Assembly (NCBI RefSeq): GCF_021922985.1
Contig: NZ_CP040788.1
Coordinates: 2,294,001-2,358,000, forward strand
From: Clavibacter michiganensis subsp. tessellarius
Lineage (GTDB): Bacteria > Actinomycetota > Actinomycetes > Actinomycetales > Microbacteriaceae
Reading direction: 5' to 3'
DNA: 64,000 nt
The first letter of the stretch is position 1, and each line of letters starts with the position of its first letter. The notes beneath the pieces were generated by a model. That model was not told the origin of the DNA. It did not search any database and saw only the letters and a list, made by a program, of their open reading frames with translations. Positions 34,495 through 43,706 of this stretch are shown here, one piece after another. The position numbers and the translations under genes are program-made.

Positions 34495-35320
34495 CTCGTG
34501 GGCTCGCGGATATCGCATCGGCGCCCGCCGGCTGGCACCGCGGGCACCACCACGCCCGCCGCCCGCGCTCGCTCGTGCTCCCCGGATCGTCGACGCCGAT
34601 CACGGTCCTGCCGCAGCGCAGGCACGGCCGACCCGCGCGGCCGACCACCCAGTGCGTGCGACCGCGGCGGGGATCGCCCGTCGTGATCTGGTACGCCGCC
34701 GGCACCGTCGCCGAGTGCCGCAGCGAGCGGGCGGCGAGGGCGACGAGGGGCGGGAGGTCGACATCGCGGACGCGGGTCGCCGGGTGCACGCCGCGCAGGA
34801 AGCCGACCTCGTTGACCCACAGGTTGCCGAGGCCCGCCATCGGGCGCTGGTCGAGGAGGGCGGCGCGGATCGCGTCGTCGGGACGCGCAGCGAGGCGGGA
34901 GACGGCGAGCGCCGGATCCCAGTCGTCGCGCAGCGGGTCCGGCCCGAGGTGGCCGACGGCCGCGCGCTCGTCGCGGGTGGGGATCAGCTCGACGACGGGC
35001 AGGTCGATGCCCCAGAGGGTGCGGCCGTCGTCGAGGCGGAGGCGCACGCGCACCTGGTGCTGGATCCGCATGGGCACCCGCTTGCCCGGCCTGGTGACCG
35101 TCCACGATCCCTGCATCCGCAGGTGCGTGTGGAGGGTGGACGCGTCGTCGAGCCGCATGAGCAGGTGCTTGCCGTGCGTGTCGAAGCCGGTGATCCGCCG
35201 TCCGACGAGCCGCGCTCCCGCCCGCGCACCGGACCGCAGCTCGCCATCCGCGATGAGCGCCCCGCCGACCTGCGCGCGGAGGCGTGCCGCGAGGACGAAG
35301 ACGGAATCACCCTCGGGCAT
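34490..35320 (-). CDS. Fpg/Nei-family DNA glycosylase (Nei2 type)
   Basis: A 276-residue base-excision repair glycosylase and AP lyase. The mature N-terminus Pro2-Glu3-Gly4 holds the catalytic imino group and acid. The helix-two-turn-helix is at about 150-175 (LLDQRPMAGLGNLWVNEVGFLRG) and the C-terminal zinc finger uses CLRCGR and CPRC. Actinobacteria often carry several Nei/Fpg proteins acting on oxidised pyrimidines or purines. ATG 35320 is preceded by TACCGT at exactly 6 nt, the leaderless pattern. Confidence 0.92.
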   Translation of the reverse strand: MPEGDSVFVLAARLRAQVGGALIADGELRSGARAGARLVGRRITGFDTHGKHLLMRLDDASTLHTHLRMQGSWTVTRPGKRVPMRIQHQVRVRLRLDDGRTLWGIDLPVVELIPTRDERAAVGHLGPDPLRDDWDPALAVSRLAARPDDAIRAALLDQRPMAGLGNLWVNEVGFLRGVHPATRVRDVDLPPLVALAARSLRHSATVPAAYQITTGDPRRGRTHWVVGRAGRPCLRCGRTVIGVDDPGSTSERGRRAWWCPRCQPAGADAISASPRE

Positions 35321-35423
35321 GGGTCGACGGTAGCGGGGGCCGCCGACAGGGGGTCAGGCGGGCCGGGCCGTGCGGGTCGGCTGGAGCCGGTCGGGCCAGG
35401 CGGGTCAGCGCAGGCGAGTCGGC

Positions 35424-36512
35424 TCAGGCGGCCGCAGGCGCGTGCATGCGCGGCAGATCGCCGACCGATGCGGCGTACCGCGACATGCGGCGGTGCTGAA
35501 CGACCGCGAACGGCAGCGTGCCGACGAGGAGGACGAAGCCGGCGAGGAGGAGGACGAGGAGCCAGCCGTCGCCGTCGCCGCGGAGGAGGGTGGGCACGAG
35601 GATCGAGACCACCAGCAGCAGCGACTGCCCCAGCTGGAAGGGCTGCAGCGTGCGGCTGTAGACGGCGAGGCGGGCGGCGCGCCACTCGAGCTCCGGCTCG
35701 AGCTCCTCGCCCTTGCCCTGGGCGCGCTGCGCCACCGCCTTGCGATGCTCCTTCGCCAGGGCCCCGGTGATCGCGGATCCCGACAGCTGCGCGCCGATCG
35801 AGACGAACAGGCACGTGAGCGCCGGCGCGAGCAGCGAGAACTGGAGCACGAGGGAGGCCGCCTGGGCGGTGTCCTGCGGCTCGAACCGGTCGAGGATCAG
35901 CGTCCCGCCGAGGCTGACCACGAGCGCGACCACGAACACCAGGCCGATGAGGCGCCACTTGCGCCGGGCCGTGTCCTCGGTCCAGTCGAGGTCGATCGAG
36001 AGGGTCGGGGTGTCGTCGGCGAGGCGCGCGCCGAGCCGGCGGACGGCGGCGGCCTGGGCGCGGACCACGAGGATCCAGCTGGTGGCGGCCGTCGCGACCG
36101 CGGCCACCGCGAACCCCAGCACCACGAGCGGGGAGACGCCGCCGACCAGCGAGGCGACCGCGTGCACGACCACGGCGAGCGCGGTGATGCCGACCCACAC
36201 GATCACCCGCACCGGGCGCCGTCCCGTCCCGGCCGTGCGCTCGGGATCGCGCCACGACTGCAGCTCCAGCAGGCCGAGGCACGGGGGGAACGTGAACGCG
36301 AGCAGACCCGCGATCAGCTGCGGGAGCACCGCGGCCGCGTCCACGTCGTCGGGCACGACGGCCGCCTGGTAGAGGCCGACGCCGTAGAGGGTGCCGAGGC
36401 CGAGGATCAGCGCGACCAGGACGATCAGCAGGGCGATCCGGCCGCCGGGGCCGCCGGGCTGCGCGGCGTCGGTCGTCGGTGTGGATCTCCGGTCCGTGCC
36501 GCGTCCGCTCAT
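35424..36512 (-). CDS. polytopic membrane protein of unknown function
   Basis: A 362-residue protein with about nine hydrophobic segments, the first at residues 27-48 (ALLIVLVALILGLGTLYGVG). Soluble loops include one with ERTAGTGRRPVR and one with KEHRKAVAQRAQGKGEELE. No family recognised; there are no transporter or enzyme motifs I can name. ATG 36512 has TACGGT exactly 6 nt upstream, so it is probably leaderless; a longer frame upstream is not protein-like. The 3' flank (35321-35423) has imperfect GGTCAGGCGGG-type repeats. Confidence 0.65.
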   Translation of the reverse strand: MSGRGTDRRSTPTTDAAQPGGPGGRIALLIVLVALILGLGTLYGVGLYQAAVVPDDVDAAAVLPQLIAGLLAFTFPPCLGLLELQSWRDPERTAGTGRRPVRVIVWVGITALAVVVHAVASLVGGVSPLVVLGFAVAAVATAATSWILVVRAQAAAVRRLGARLADDTPTLSIDLDWTEDTARRKWRLIGLVFVVALVVSLGGTLILDRFEPQDTAQAASLVLQFSLLAPALTCLFVSIGAQLSGSAITGALAKEHRKAVAQRAQGKGEELEPELEWRAARLAVYSRTLQPFQLGQSLLLVVSILVPTLLRGDGDGWLLVLLLAGFVLLVGTLPFAVVQHRRMSRYAASVGDLPRMHAPAAA

Positions 36513-36737
36513 GCCTCGACCGTATCGGCCCGACTCCCGCCCGACCGACCCGCAGCTGGCCCCCGTTCGCGCCCCGCCGCCCCTCCCCACGTGAACGCCC
36601 GCTGGATCCTCCCCCTGTCCCCCGCGCGCCCGCCCCGTCCGCCCGCGCGACGGGCCACACTCGACCCACGCAGCTGCACCGCGCAGCGCACGCACCGATC
36701 CCGAACCCGCCAGCCGCGCATCGCGCGAAGGAGCACC

Positions 36738-37484
36738 ATGAAGATCACCGGCCGCACCGTCCTCATCACCGGAAGCACCTCGGGCATCGGCCTCGGGCTC
36801 GCCGAGCGCTTCCACGCCGCGGGCAACCGCGTGGTCGTCGCGGGGCGTCGCGCGGAGCTGCTAGACGAGATCACCGCCCGGCACGAGGGCATGGCGTCGG
36901 TCGTGCTCGACGTGGCCGACCCCGCCTCCATCACCGCGGCCCGCGACGAGCTCGCGCGCAGCCACCCCGACCTCGACGTCGTCATCACCATGGCGGGCAT
37001 CATGCAGCCGGAGGACCTCCGCGATCCCGCGCACCAGGCCACCGCCGAGGCCATCGTCACCACGAACCTCCTCGGCACCATCCGCACGGTCGACGCCTTC
37101 CTGCCGGGCCTCCTCGCGAACGACGAGGCCACGCTCATGACCGTCTCCTCCGGCCTCGCGTTCGTGCCCCTGGCCGTCACGCCCACGTACAGCGCCACGA
37201 AGGCGGCGGTGCACTCGTACACGCAGAGCCTGCGGGCGCAGCTGGCCGGATCCTCGGTCGAGGTCGTCGAGCTCGTGCCGCCCAAGGTGCAGACCGCGCT
37301 CATGCCCGGGCAGGCGGAGGCGGCCGACGCGATGCCGCTCGAGGACTTCCTCGACGAGGTCATGGGCATCCTGCAGGCGCGCCCGGAGGACGAGGAGGTC
37401 CTCGTGCAGGACGTGCACGGCCTCCGCTTCGCCGAGCGCGACGGCCGCCACGACGAGATGCTCGCGCTGCTCAGCGGGCACTAG
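36738..37484 (+). CDS. SDR family oxidoreductase (DltE-like)
   Basis: A 248-residue short-chain dehydrogenase. Cofactor motif TGSTSGIGLGLAERF with an Arg pair after the second strand (VVAGRRAELL) favours NADP. The catalytic motif is YSATKAA with Ser in VSSGLAF. The opening MKITGRTVLITGSTSGIG and the C-terminal PKVQTALMPGQ are typical of DltE-like SDRs. ATG 36738 has AAGGAG 5 nt upstream. It is the last GC-rich gene before the second low-GC island. Confidence 0.87.
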   Translation: MKITGRTVLITGSTSGIGLGLAERFHAAGNRVVVAGRRAELLDEITARHEGMASVVLDVADPASITAARDELARSHPDLDVVITMAGIMQPEDLRDPAHQATAEAIVTTNLLGTIRTVDAFLPGLLANDEATLMTVSSGLAFVPLAVTPTYSATKAAVHSYTQSLRAQLAGSSVEVVELVPPKVQTALMPGQAEAADAMPLEDFLDEVMGILQARPEDEEVLVQDVHGLRFAERDGRHDEMLALLSGH

Positions 37485-37527
37485 GCGACGCCATAAAGCA
37501 CGGCAAGCAATTGCGCCATTAGGGGTC

Positions 37528-37549
37528 CACATGGGAGCATGCCCATGTG
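37528..37549. promoter_or_regulatory. inverted repeat upstream of the island gene
   Basis: CACATGGG-AGCATG-CCCATGTG is a perfect 8-bp inverted repeat, 44 nt ahead of the island gene. TTGACA at 37557-37562 could be a -35, but I find no convincing -10. It may be an operator, or a terminator for the SDR gene. Confidence 0.4.
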
Positions 37550-37593
37550 TCGCCACTTGACAGAACGGCAAATAGCGAAAAGCCGGTGCAATA

Positions 37594-38973
37594 ATGGAGA
37601 TTTATGTTTGGAATGGGAACGAGCTCATCCCAGCTGCGCGCGACCGCGACAGCCCATATGTGACAGAAATCGTCAACAAAGATTGGCGACCGAAAATAGG
37701 GGCATTGTTGGTCGGCCTAGTAGACGATGACACCGATGATGAAGGATCGGTAATTCAAGCGCTCGGTATAGTGCGGACTGTTAGCCGTGTCGCCTCCGAG
37801 CGTCGTCGACTGAAGATCGAACCGCTACTTTTTGTCGACTCGCTCATGTGGAGCGAATTTCTTGACTCGCTTACTCGCGGGGAAATGTCGCGTGCGCCGA
37901 CGTCAATGCCAGATGAGCTGCGCCCGCTAAAGCTGGCTCCCACCGTGGCCGCGGCTCTGCTCACGTATCTGAGGCAACAAAGCGAGATAGCGACATGGCT
38001 AGATGAGCTCCAGCCCCAAGCCGACCTCAGCGACGAGGAGAGGCTGATTTTTAGTGAAACCCGTGATGCAGTAAGCTTGGCCATAGACATAGCTGCAGTA
38101 GCAGGAGTCGAGACCTCACCGCTTAATAATAGCCCGCGCGGCGTCGATGCCCAAGACTTACTCGCCTCTATTTTAAAGACGGCTCACCTGGCAGACTCGG
38201 AAGAGGATCTCATTCCGCTCGATTTAACTCGCCTAGACAAAGATACAGAGGCAGTCCGGGTTTCGGGACATGTGGGGCAACTAAAGGGAATCGATTATAA
38301 TCTCGTAGTATTTAATGTTAATAAGAAGCCTCTTGAGGTCGCCCTCGGTGTAGATTTAGTGTATTGGGATGTAGAAAATAACGTTTTCACTCTCGTGCAG
38401 TATAAAAGGCTTGATCCGGAAATAGGTGAGGCGGGCATAAAAGATTGGCTCTACAAGGGTAAATCTGAAATCGAGCGCCAGCTAGAACTCATGGTTGAAC
38501 CCATCGAAGATATGACCAAGTCCGTCAATTGGCGCATTGGCTCGCCGTATTGGTTCAAGTTTGTGCGAAAAGATGCCGCAATCTTCAATGAGATGAAGTT
38601 ACTTAAGGGCATGTATGTTCCCGCCGACTACTTGCGGCTTGCATTGAAGGACGGCACCTTCGAAACCGGACCGAATGGCGGATTTCGTATCGGGTACCAA
38701 AACTGCCGAAGAGTCACAAGGGCCACTTTTGTTGATTTGGTACAAAGAGGCTTAATAGGCACACGAGAAACTCAATCAGCTGACATGCGCAAAATCATTG
38801 GTGACCTTACGGCAGGTGGCAGGAGCGCCATAGTAGCGATGAAAACAAGGTGGATTGCAAGCGCTGACGACGAAACCCTTGACATTGACGATCTCTTCGC
38901 GACCGACCCTTCAGCGAGTGAGAATTCATTCGTCTATGGCGTCGACGACCTACTGGATGGTATACAAGACTGA
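37594..38973 (+). CDS. unrecognised protein with PD-(D/E)XK-like nuclease signature
   Basis: A 459-residue soluble protein. Residues 1-240 are mixed alpha/beta with no motif I can name. Residues 246-272 read as a restriction-endonuclease-like core: Glu248, then Asp254 in a hydrophobic strand (LGVDLVYW), then Gln269-Tyr-Lys271 closing the next strand (FTLVQYKR), matching the E...D...(E/Q)xK order of PD-(D/E)XK nucleases such as Mrr. A helical C-terminal part with DMRKIIGDLTAGGRSA follows. Codon use is AT-rich and unlike all neighbours. Sole gene of its island, it is a candidate defence nuclease. The assignment rests on pattern only. Confidence 0.6.
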   Translation: MEIYVWNGNELIPAARDRDSPYVTEIVNKDWRPKIGALLVGLVDDDTDDEGSVIQALGIVRTVSRVASERRRLKIEPLLFVDSLMWSEFLDSLTRGEMSRAPTSMPDELRPLKLAPTVAAALLTYLRQQSEIATWLDELQPQADLSDEERLIFSETRDAVSLAIDIAAVAGVETSPLNNSPRGVDAQDLLASILKTAHLADSEEDLIPLDLTRLDKDTEAVRVSGHVGQLKGIDYNLVVFNVNKKPLEVALGVDLVYWDVENNVFTLVQYKRLDPEIGEAGIKDWLYKGKSEIERQLELMVEPIEDMTKSVNWRIGSPYWFKFVRKDAAIFNEMKLLKGMYVPADYLRLALKDGTFETGPNGGFRIGYQNCRRVTRATFVDLVQRGLIGTRETQSADMRKIIGDLTAGGRSAIVAMKTRWIASADDETLDIDDLFATDPSASENSFVYGVDDLLDGIQD

Positions 38974-39043
38974 CGCTGGGGGTCCTAAGCGAGGCCCCTG
39001 ACCATAGGATGCTCTGCGTAAGTCATTTCTTACCCATATTTAC

Positions 39044-39061
39044 CTAGGCTTTACCGCCTAG
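39044..39061. terminator. hairpin at the island's right edge
   Basis: CTAGGC-TTTACC-GCCTAG is a perfect 6-bp stem between the convergent island gene and the LacI gene. It may terminate either or mark the junction of foreign and resident DNA. Confidence 0.45.
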
Positions 39062-39066
39062 TACAT

Positions 39067-40080
39067 TCAGCTGCTCTGCCGCACCACGAGGGTCGTCGGC
39101 ACGAGCGTCAGCGGATCCACGGCCTCGCCCGCCACCAGCCGCAGCAGCACCTCGGCCATCGCCCGCCCGAACTCCTGGTTGGGCTGGCGCACGGTGGTCA
39201 GCGGCGGCACGGCGGACTCCGCGAGGTAGTCGTCGTCGAAGCCCACGACGCCCACGTCCTCGGGCACGCGCAGGCCGCGCTCGCGCAGCGCCGTGTAGAC
39301 GCCGGCCGCCATCCGGTCGCTCGCGGCGAACACCCCGTCGATCGGCTCGCCGCGCACGAGCAGGGCGCGCATCGCGTCGGCGCCGGATGCGGGCGAGAAG
39401 TCGCCGACCTCGACGAGCGTCGGATCCAGGCCCGCCGCCGTCATCGCCTCCCGGAAGCCGCGCAGCCGGTCGATGCCCGCGGGCATGTCCTGCCGCCCGG
39501 CGACCGTGGCGATCCGCGTGCGGCCGCGCGCGATCAGGTGCTCGGTCGCGACGCGCGCGGCCCCCACGTTGTCGACGTCGACGGTGGGCGCGTCTCGGTC
39601 GTCCTCGCGCAACGGCCGCCCGGCGAACACCACGGGCAGCCGGTCGCGCAGGCCGCTGAAGGTCGCGTCCCCGGAATGGTGCGAGACGACGAGCACCCCG
39701 TCGACGTTGCCGCCGAGCAGGAAGCGCCGCGTCTTCTCCGCCTGCGCCGGCGACGAGATGAGGAGCGTGAGCGTGTGCTCGGTGGCGGCGAGGTGGGCCA
39801 TGGCGCCCTGGATGAGCGACGCGAAGAACGGATCCGCGAACACGCGCGCCGTCTGCTCCGGCATCAGGAGCGCGAGGGCGTTGGTGCGGCGCCCGGCGAG
39901 GGAGCGCGCCGCGCGGTTGGGCACGTAGTCGAGCTGCGCGATGGCCGCCTCGACTGCTGCGACGGCCCCGGGCGCGACCTTGCCGGATCCGTTCACCACC
40001 CGCGACACGGTGGCCCGGCTGACCCCGGCGAGCGCGCCGACCATCTCGAGCGTGGGCTGCTGCTCGGCGTCGGCGACCAC
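39067..40080 (-). CDS. LacI family transcriptional regulator
   Basis: A 337-residue LacI-type repressor. The helix-turn-helix and hinge are complete (TLEMVGALAGVSRATVSRVV, then LDYVPNRAARSLAGRRT at about 50-66), followed by a periplasmic-binding-protein-like sensor domain (ALLMPEQTARVFADPFFASLI to VGVVGFDDDYLAESAVPPLTT). GTG 40080 has GAGGGGGA upstream. It is divergent from a Gfo/Idh/MocA dehydrogenase, a plausible target, and no sugar transporter is adjacent. The inducer is presumably a sugar or polyol. Confidence 0.9.
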   Translation of the reverse strand: MVADAEQQPTLEMVGALAGVSRATVSRVVNGSGKVAPGAVAAVEAAIAQLDYVPNRAARSLAGRRTNALALLMPEQTARVFADPFFASLIQGAMAHLAATEHTLTLLISSPAQAEKTRRFLLGGNVDGVLVVSHHSGDATFSGLRDRLPVVFAGRPLREDDRDAPTVDVDNVGAARVATEHLIARGRTRIATVAGRQDMPAGIDRLRGFREAMTAAGLDPTLVEVGDFSPASGADAMRALLVRGEPIDGVFAASDRMAAGVYTALRERGLRVPEDVGVVGFDDDYLAESAVPPLTTVRQPNQEFGRAMAEVLLRLVAGEAVDPLTLVPTTLVVRQSS

Positions 40081-40222
40081 GGTCCCCCTCGGGTGCTGCT
40101 CGGATCAGGCGCGGCGTGGGTCAGGTCGAGTGTACGTCCGGGCCCCTCCGCGCCCGCGTCCTGGTGCGGGGATCGGACGGGCCCGCCCCTCACCCGCGCG
40201 ACCCCCGGCCTAGGCTCGACGC

Positions 40223-41272
40223 ATGTCGACGACGATGCCGCCCTCGCCCGCCCCCACCCCCGCCGGCGACGGACACGGCGACAGAGACGGCACGCCCGAC
40301 CACGCCGCCCGCCCCACCCGCTGGGGCGTCGTCGGGGCCGCCGGCATCGCGCGCTCGGTCGTGCCCGACATGCTGCTCGTACCCGGGATCGAGGTCGTGG
40401 CCGTGCACTCGCGCACCCGCGCGAGCTCCGAGGAGCTGGCGGCCGCGTGCGGCATCGCGCGGATCCACGACACCCTCGAGGCGCTCCTCGCGGACGACGA
40501 GGTGGACGCCGTCTACGTCGCCACCCCGCACACCCTCCACCGCGCGCAGGCCGAGGCCGCCCTCCGCGCCGGCAAGCACGTCGTCTGCGAGAAGCCCACG
40601 ACCACGACGGCCGCCGACACCTGCGCCCTCGTCGACCTCGCGCGGACCGAGGGCCTGCTCCTCCTCGAAGCGCTCTGGATGGCGTTCTCCCCCGGCTACC
40701 TCGCCGTGCGCGCGGGGCTGGACGCGGGTCGCATCGGCGATCCTCGCGCCATCGCCGTGTCCTTCGGCTTCGTCACCGAGGAGGGCGAGGGCCGCCTCTG
40801 GGACCCCGAGGTCGGCGGCGGGACGCTGCTCGACATGGGCGTGTACCCGCTCGCCTTCGCGCACGGCCTGTTCGGCGCGCCCTCCTCGGTCGCCGCGGTC
40901 GGCACCGTGCTCCCGAGCGGCGTCGACACCGAGGTCGCGATCCTGCTCGGCTGGCCCGACGGCCGCCAGGCGACGCTCGCCTGCTCGCTCGTCGCGGCGC
41001 TGCCCCTGGGCGCGACCGTCAGCGGCACGGCCGGCCGCATCGAGGTGGATCCGCTGTTCCTCGCCTCCTCCGGCCTCACGATCGTGCCCGCCGACGGCGA
41101 TCCCGAGCGCCAGGAGCACGAGATCGAGGGCCGCGGCTACGTGCCCATGTTCCGCGCGGCCCAGGAGGCGATCCGCGCGGGCCGCGTCGAGTGCGCCGAG
41201 ATGCCGCACGCGGAGTCGATCGCCCTCGCCGAGCTGATGGACGGGATCCTGGAGCGCATCGGCGCGCGCTGA
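40223..41272 (+). CDS. Gfo/Idh/MocA family oxidoreductase
   Basis: A 349-residue NAD(P)-dependent dehydrogenase for sugars or polyols. After a low-complexity N-terminus the Rossmann motif is GVVGAAGIARSVVPDML (about 36-52), the substrate lysine lies in VVCEKPTTTT (EKP motif) and the C-terminal domain has GGGTLLDMGVYPLAFAHGLF. TAGGCT stands exactly 6 nt before ATG 40223, so the mRNA is probably leaderless and the first 30 residues belong to the protein. Divergent from a LacI regulator that may control it. Confidence 0.88.
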   Translation: MSTTMPPSPAPTPAGDGHGDRDGTPDHAARPTRWGVVGAAGIARSVVPDMLLVPGIEVVAVHSRTRASSEELAAACGIARIHDTLEALLADDEVDAVYVATPHTLHRAQAEAALRAGKHVVCEKPTTTTAADTCALVDLARTEGLLLLEALWMAFSPGYLAVRAGLDAGRIGDPRAIAVSFGFVTEEGEGRLWDPEVGGGTLLDMGVYPLAFAHGLFGAPSSVAAVGTVLPSGVDTEVAILLGWPDGRQATLACSLVAALPLGATVSGTAGRIEVDPLFLASSGLTIVPADGDPERQEHEIEGRGYVPMFRAAQEAIRAGRVECAEMPHAESIALAELMDGILERIGAR

Positions 41273-41476
41273 CGGGCAGCGCCGACGACCGGACATCCGC
41301 GCAGCCGCACGACCAGGCGCCGGGCACGCGGGCATCCGGGCACCGGGCACCGCGCACCGCCCATCCGGAGGAACCGTCCGAGGACGCCGCATAGGGTCGA
41401 GGAGAGGCACGCGCCTCACACCCTGCGGCACGTCGACGGAGACGATCCGACCGGAACGACCCCGAAGGAGAACACC

Positions 41477-42028
41477 ATGACGCACGTCCTCGTGCTCGTC
41501 GGGAGCCTGCGCACCGGCTCCACCAACCAGCAGATCGCCGAGGCGGCCCAGCGCCACGCCCCCGACGGCGTCGCGCTCGACATCCACGACGGCCTCGACC
41601 GGCTGCCCTTCTACAACGAGGACGTCGACGTCGAGGGGTCCGTCCCCGACGAGGCCGTCCGCTTCCGCGACGCGATCGCCGCCGCGGACGCGCTCCTCGT
41701 GGTCACGCCCGAGTACAACGGCACGATGCCCGCGGTGCTGAAGAACGCGATCGACTGGGCCTCGCGCCCGTTCGGCGCCTCCGCCCTGGCGGGCAAGCCC
41801 ACCGCGGTGATCGGCAGCGCCTTCGGCCAGTACGGCGGCGTCTGGGCGCAGGACGAGGCCCGCAAGGCGCTCGGCATCGCCGGCGCGCACGTGCTCGAGG
41901 ACGTCAAGATGGCCGTCCCCGAGTCGGTGGTCCGGTTCGCCGAGCGCCACCCGGCCGACGACGCCGAGGTCGTGGAGCAGCTCCGCGAGGTGCTCGACGC
42001 GGTGCGCGCCTCGGCAGCAGCCGCCTGA
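41477..42028 (+). CDS. NADPH-dependent FMN reductase
   Basis: A 183-residue flavodoxin-fold reductase. The FMN phosphate loop is GSLRTGSTNQQIA (9-21) and the family motif TPEYNGTMPAVLKNAIDW is intact, as is GSAFGQYGG. Such enzymes reduce quinones, azo dyes or chromate with NAD(P)H and protect from oxidative stress. ATG 41477 has AAGGAGA upstream. It is a single gene ending in a strong shared terminator. Confidence 0.9.
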   Translation: MTHVLVLVGSLRTGSTNQQIAEAAQRHAPDGVALDIHDGLDRLPFYNEDVDVEGSVPDEAVRFRDAIAAADALLVVTPEYNGTMPAVLKNAIDWASRPFGASALAGKPTAVIGSAFGQYGGVWAQDEARKALGIAGAHVLEDVKMAVPESVVRFAERHPADDAEVVEQLREVLDAVRASAAAA

Positions 42029-42066
42029 TCCGCGCCGTCGACCCCGGTCGGCAGCGCCCCGCGCAC

Positions 42067-42105
42067 GACGACGGCCGCGCCCCCTCTCAGGACGCGGCCG
42101 TCGTC
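42067..42105. terminator. bidirectional hairpin
   Basis: A perfect 13-bp stem GACGACGGCCGCG / CGCGGCCGTCGTC with a 13-nt loop sits between the convergent FMN reductase and alcohol dehydrogenase genes and probably ends transcription from both. Confidence 0.8.
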
Positions 42106-42120
42106 ATGCGAGCCGGGAGG

Positions 42121-43296
42121 CTACGGCTTGAGCACCACCTTGATGCAGCCGTCCTCCTTCTTCTGGAAGATCTCGTACATGTGCGCGGCCTCGCTGAGCG
42201 GCACCGAGTGCGTGACGAGGTCCATGACGCCGAGCGGGTCGGACGGGTCCTCGACGAGGGGCAGCAGGTCCTCGATCCAGTACTGCACGTTGCACTGGCC
42301 CATGCGGATCGCGATCTGCTTGTCGAAGAGCGACTTCATGGGCAGCGGGTCGGCCTCGCCGCCGTAGACGCCGGAGATGGAGACGGTGCCGCCGCGGCGG
42401 ACCGCGTCGAACGCCGTGTGCAGGGCCGCGAGGCGGTCGACGCTCGCGACGTCCATGACCTTCTTCGCGATGCCGTCGGGCAGCAGGCCCGCGGCCTTCT
42501 GCGCGAACGAGGCGGCGGGGCTGCCGTGCGCCTCCATGCCGACGGCCTCGACCATGGCGTCGGGCCCGCGGCCGTCGACCATCTCGCGCAGCTTGTCGGC
42601 CACGTCGTCGGTGAGGTCGAGGGTCTCGACGCCGTGGCGCTCGGCCATGGCGCGGCGCTCGGGGACCGGGTCGACCGCGATCACGCGGTAGCCGAGGTGC
42701 TTGCCGATGCGGGCCGCGAACTGGCCGACGGGGCCGAGGCCCATGACGCCGAGCGTGCCGCCCTCGGGCACGTTCGCGTACTGCACGCCCTGCCAGGCGG
42801 TGGGGAGGATGTCGCTGAGGAAGAGGTAGCGCTCGTCCGGGAGCTCGCTGTTCACGACGATCGCGTTGACGTCGGCGAGCGGCATGCGGAGGCGCTCGGC
42901 CTGGCCGCCGGGGATGGATCCGTACATCTCGCTGAAGCCGTAGAGCGCGGCGCCGCTGCCCTGCGCCCTCACCTGCGTGGTCTCGCACTGCGTGAAGAGG
43001 CCGCGGTCGCACATGAAGCAGTCGTGGCACGCGATGACGAAGGGGACGACGACGCGGTCGCCGACCTTCAGCTTCGTGACGGCGCTGCCGACCTGCTCGA
43101 CGACGCCCATGTTCTCGTGGCCGAGCACGTCGTCCTTGTCGAGGAACGGGCCGAAGACCTCGTAGAGGTGGAGGTCGGATCCGCAGATCGCGGTCGACGT
43201 GATGCGGATCACCGCGTCGGTGTCCTGCTCGATCACGGGGTCGGCGACGTCCTTGACCTCGACGTCGTGGATGCCCTGCCAGGTGAGTGCCTTCAT
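42121..43296 (-). CDS. zinc-dependent alcohol dehydrogenase (formaldehyde dehydrogenase-like)
   Basis: A 391-residue medium-chain dehydrogenase. Catalytic zinc ligands are Cys in TAICGSDLH, His-Glu in GHENMG and a later Asp/Glu; the structural zinc loop has CHDCFMCDRGLFTQC. The Rossmann motif is GLGPVGQFAARIG. The extended C-terminal region and the FGPFLDKDDVLGHE block place it with glutathione-independent formaldehyde dehydrogenase-like enzymes rather than simple alcohol dehydrogenases. ATG 43296 has AAGGAG 5 nt upstream. It is monocistronic. Confidence 0.9.
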   Translation of the reverse strand: MKALTWQGIHDVEVKDVADPVIEQDTDAVIRITSTAICGSDLHLYEVFGPFLDKDDVLGHENMGVVEQVGSAVTKLKVGDRVVVPFVIACHDCFMCDRGLFTQCETTQVRAQGSGAALYGFSEMYGSIPGGQAERLRMPLADVNAIVVNSELPDERYLFLSDILPTAWQGVQYANVPEGGTLGVMGLGPVGQFAARIGKHLGYRVIAVDPVPERRAMAERHGVETLDLTDDVADKLREMVDGRGPDAMVEAVGMEAHGSPAASFAQKAAGLLPDGIAKKVMDVASVDRLAALHTAFDAVRRGGTVSISGVYGGEADPLPMKSLFDKQIAIRMGQCNVQYWIEDLLPLVEDPSDPLGVMDLVTHSVPLSEAAHMYEIFQKKEDGCIKVVLKP

Positions 43297-43706
43297 CGTG
43301 CTCCTTCGTGCTCGGGCGCCGGACCCTCGTGGGGCGGCGCTCATCCACACAACGCCCTCCGGGGCCGTCCGCCAAGGGACAGCCAGGCCGCATCCAGGCA
43401 ACGGCGACGGCCGGGCGCGGCGCGCGAGGGGTCGCCGGCAGCCGGCGACGGGGGTCGCGGGCCGGGCGCACGAGCGACAGAAGGGGGCGCGCAGCGATCC
43501 GCCCCGGCCGTCGGTCGTCCACGACACGACCGCTCCGGGGCGGATCCGGAGACCATCGATCGACGGTCCGGACTGCATAGGAGGACTCTCGACAACCCTC
43601 AAGCGCCCGAGCCCGTCAGGCCTCGTGCTGAGAGTGTGCTCCGCAGGTGGGGAAATGCCCAGGGGGTTGACTCCGTTCCCGGCGGATGCACGGGAGAGCG
43701 GTCGGG
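43297..43706. other. intergenic region without a gene
   Basis: This 410-bp stretch must hold the promoter of the alcohol dehydrogenase on the minus strand. Reading frames here lack ribosome sites and protein-like composition. A TTGACT at about 43669 is isolated. I see no repeat or convincing RNA structure. Confidence 0.5.

Larger units (their letters stand above)
37494..39061. other. single-gene low-GC island
   Basis: Between the SDR and the LacI gene the GC content falls abruptly (line 38281-38340 is 33% GC) and recovers at the LacI stop. No GGATCC is visible. The stretch holds one gene flanked by a hairpin on each side (37528-37549 and 39044-39061). It has no integrase, so it looks like a cargo gene inserted by recombination at this spot. 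Confidence 0.65.

Noticed and set aside
35321..35423. Functional repeat array downstream of the membrane protein gene
   Set aside because: GGTCAGGCGGG-like units are short, imperfect and unevenly spaced; slippage in GC-rich DNA explains them.
37557..37593. Full sigma-70 promoter for the island gene at 37594
   Set aside because: TTGACA is present but no TANNNT at 16-19 nt spacing follows, so only the possible -35 is noted.
43341..43595. An 84-codon minus-strand frame in the 410-bp gap
   Set aside because: No ribosome site, Arg/Pro/Ser-rich translation and no similarity to any fold I know.
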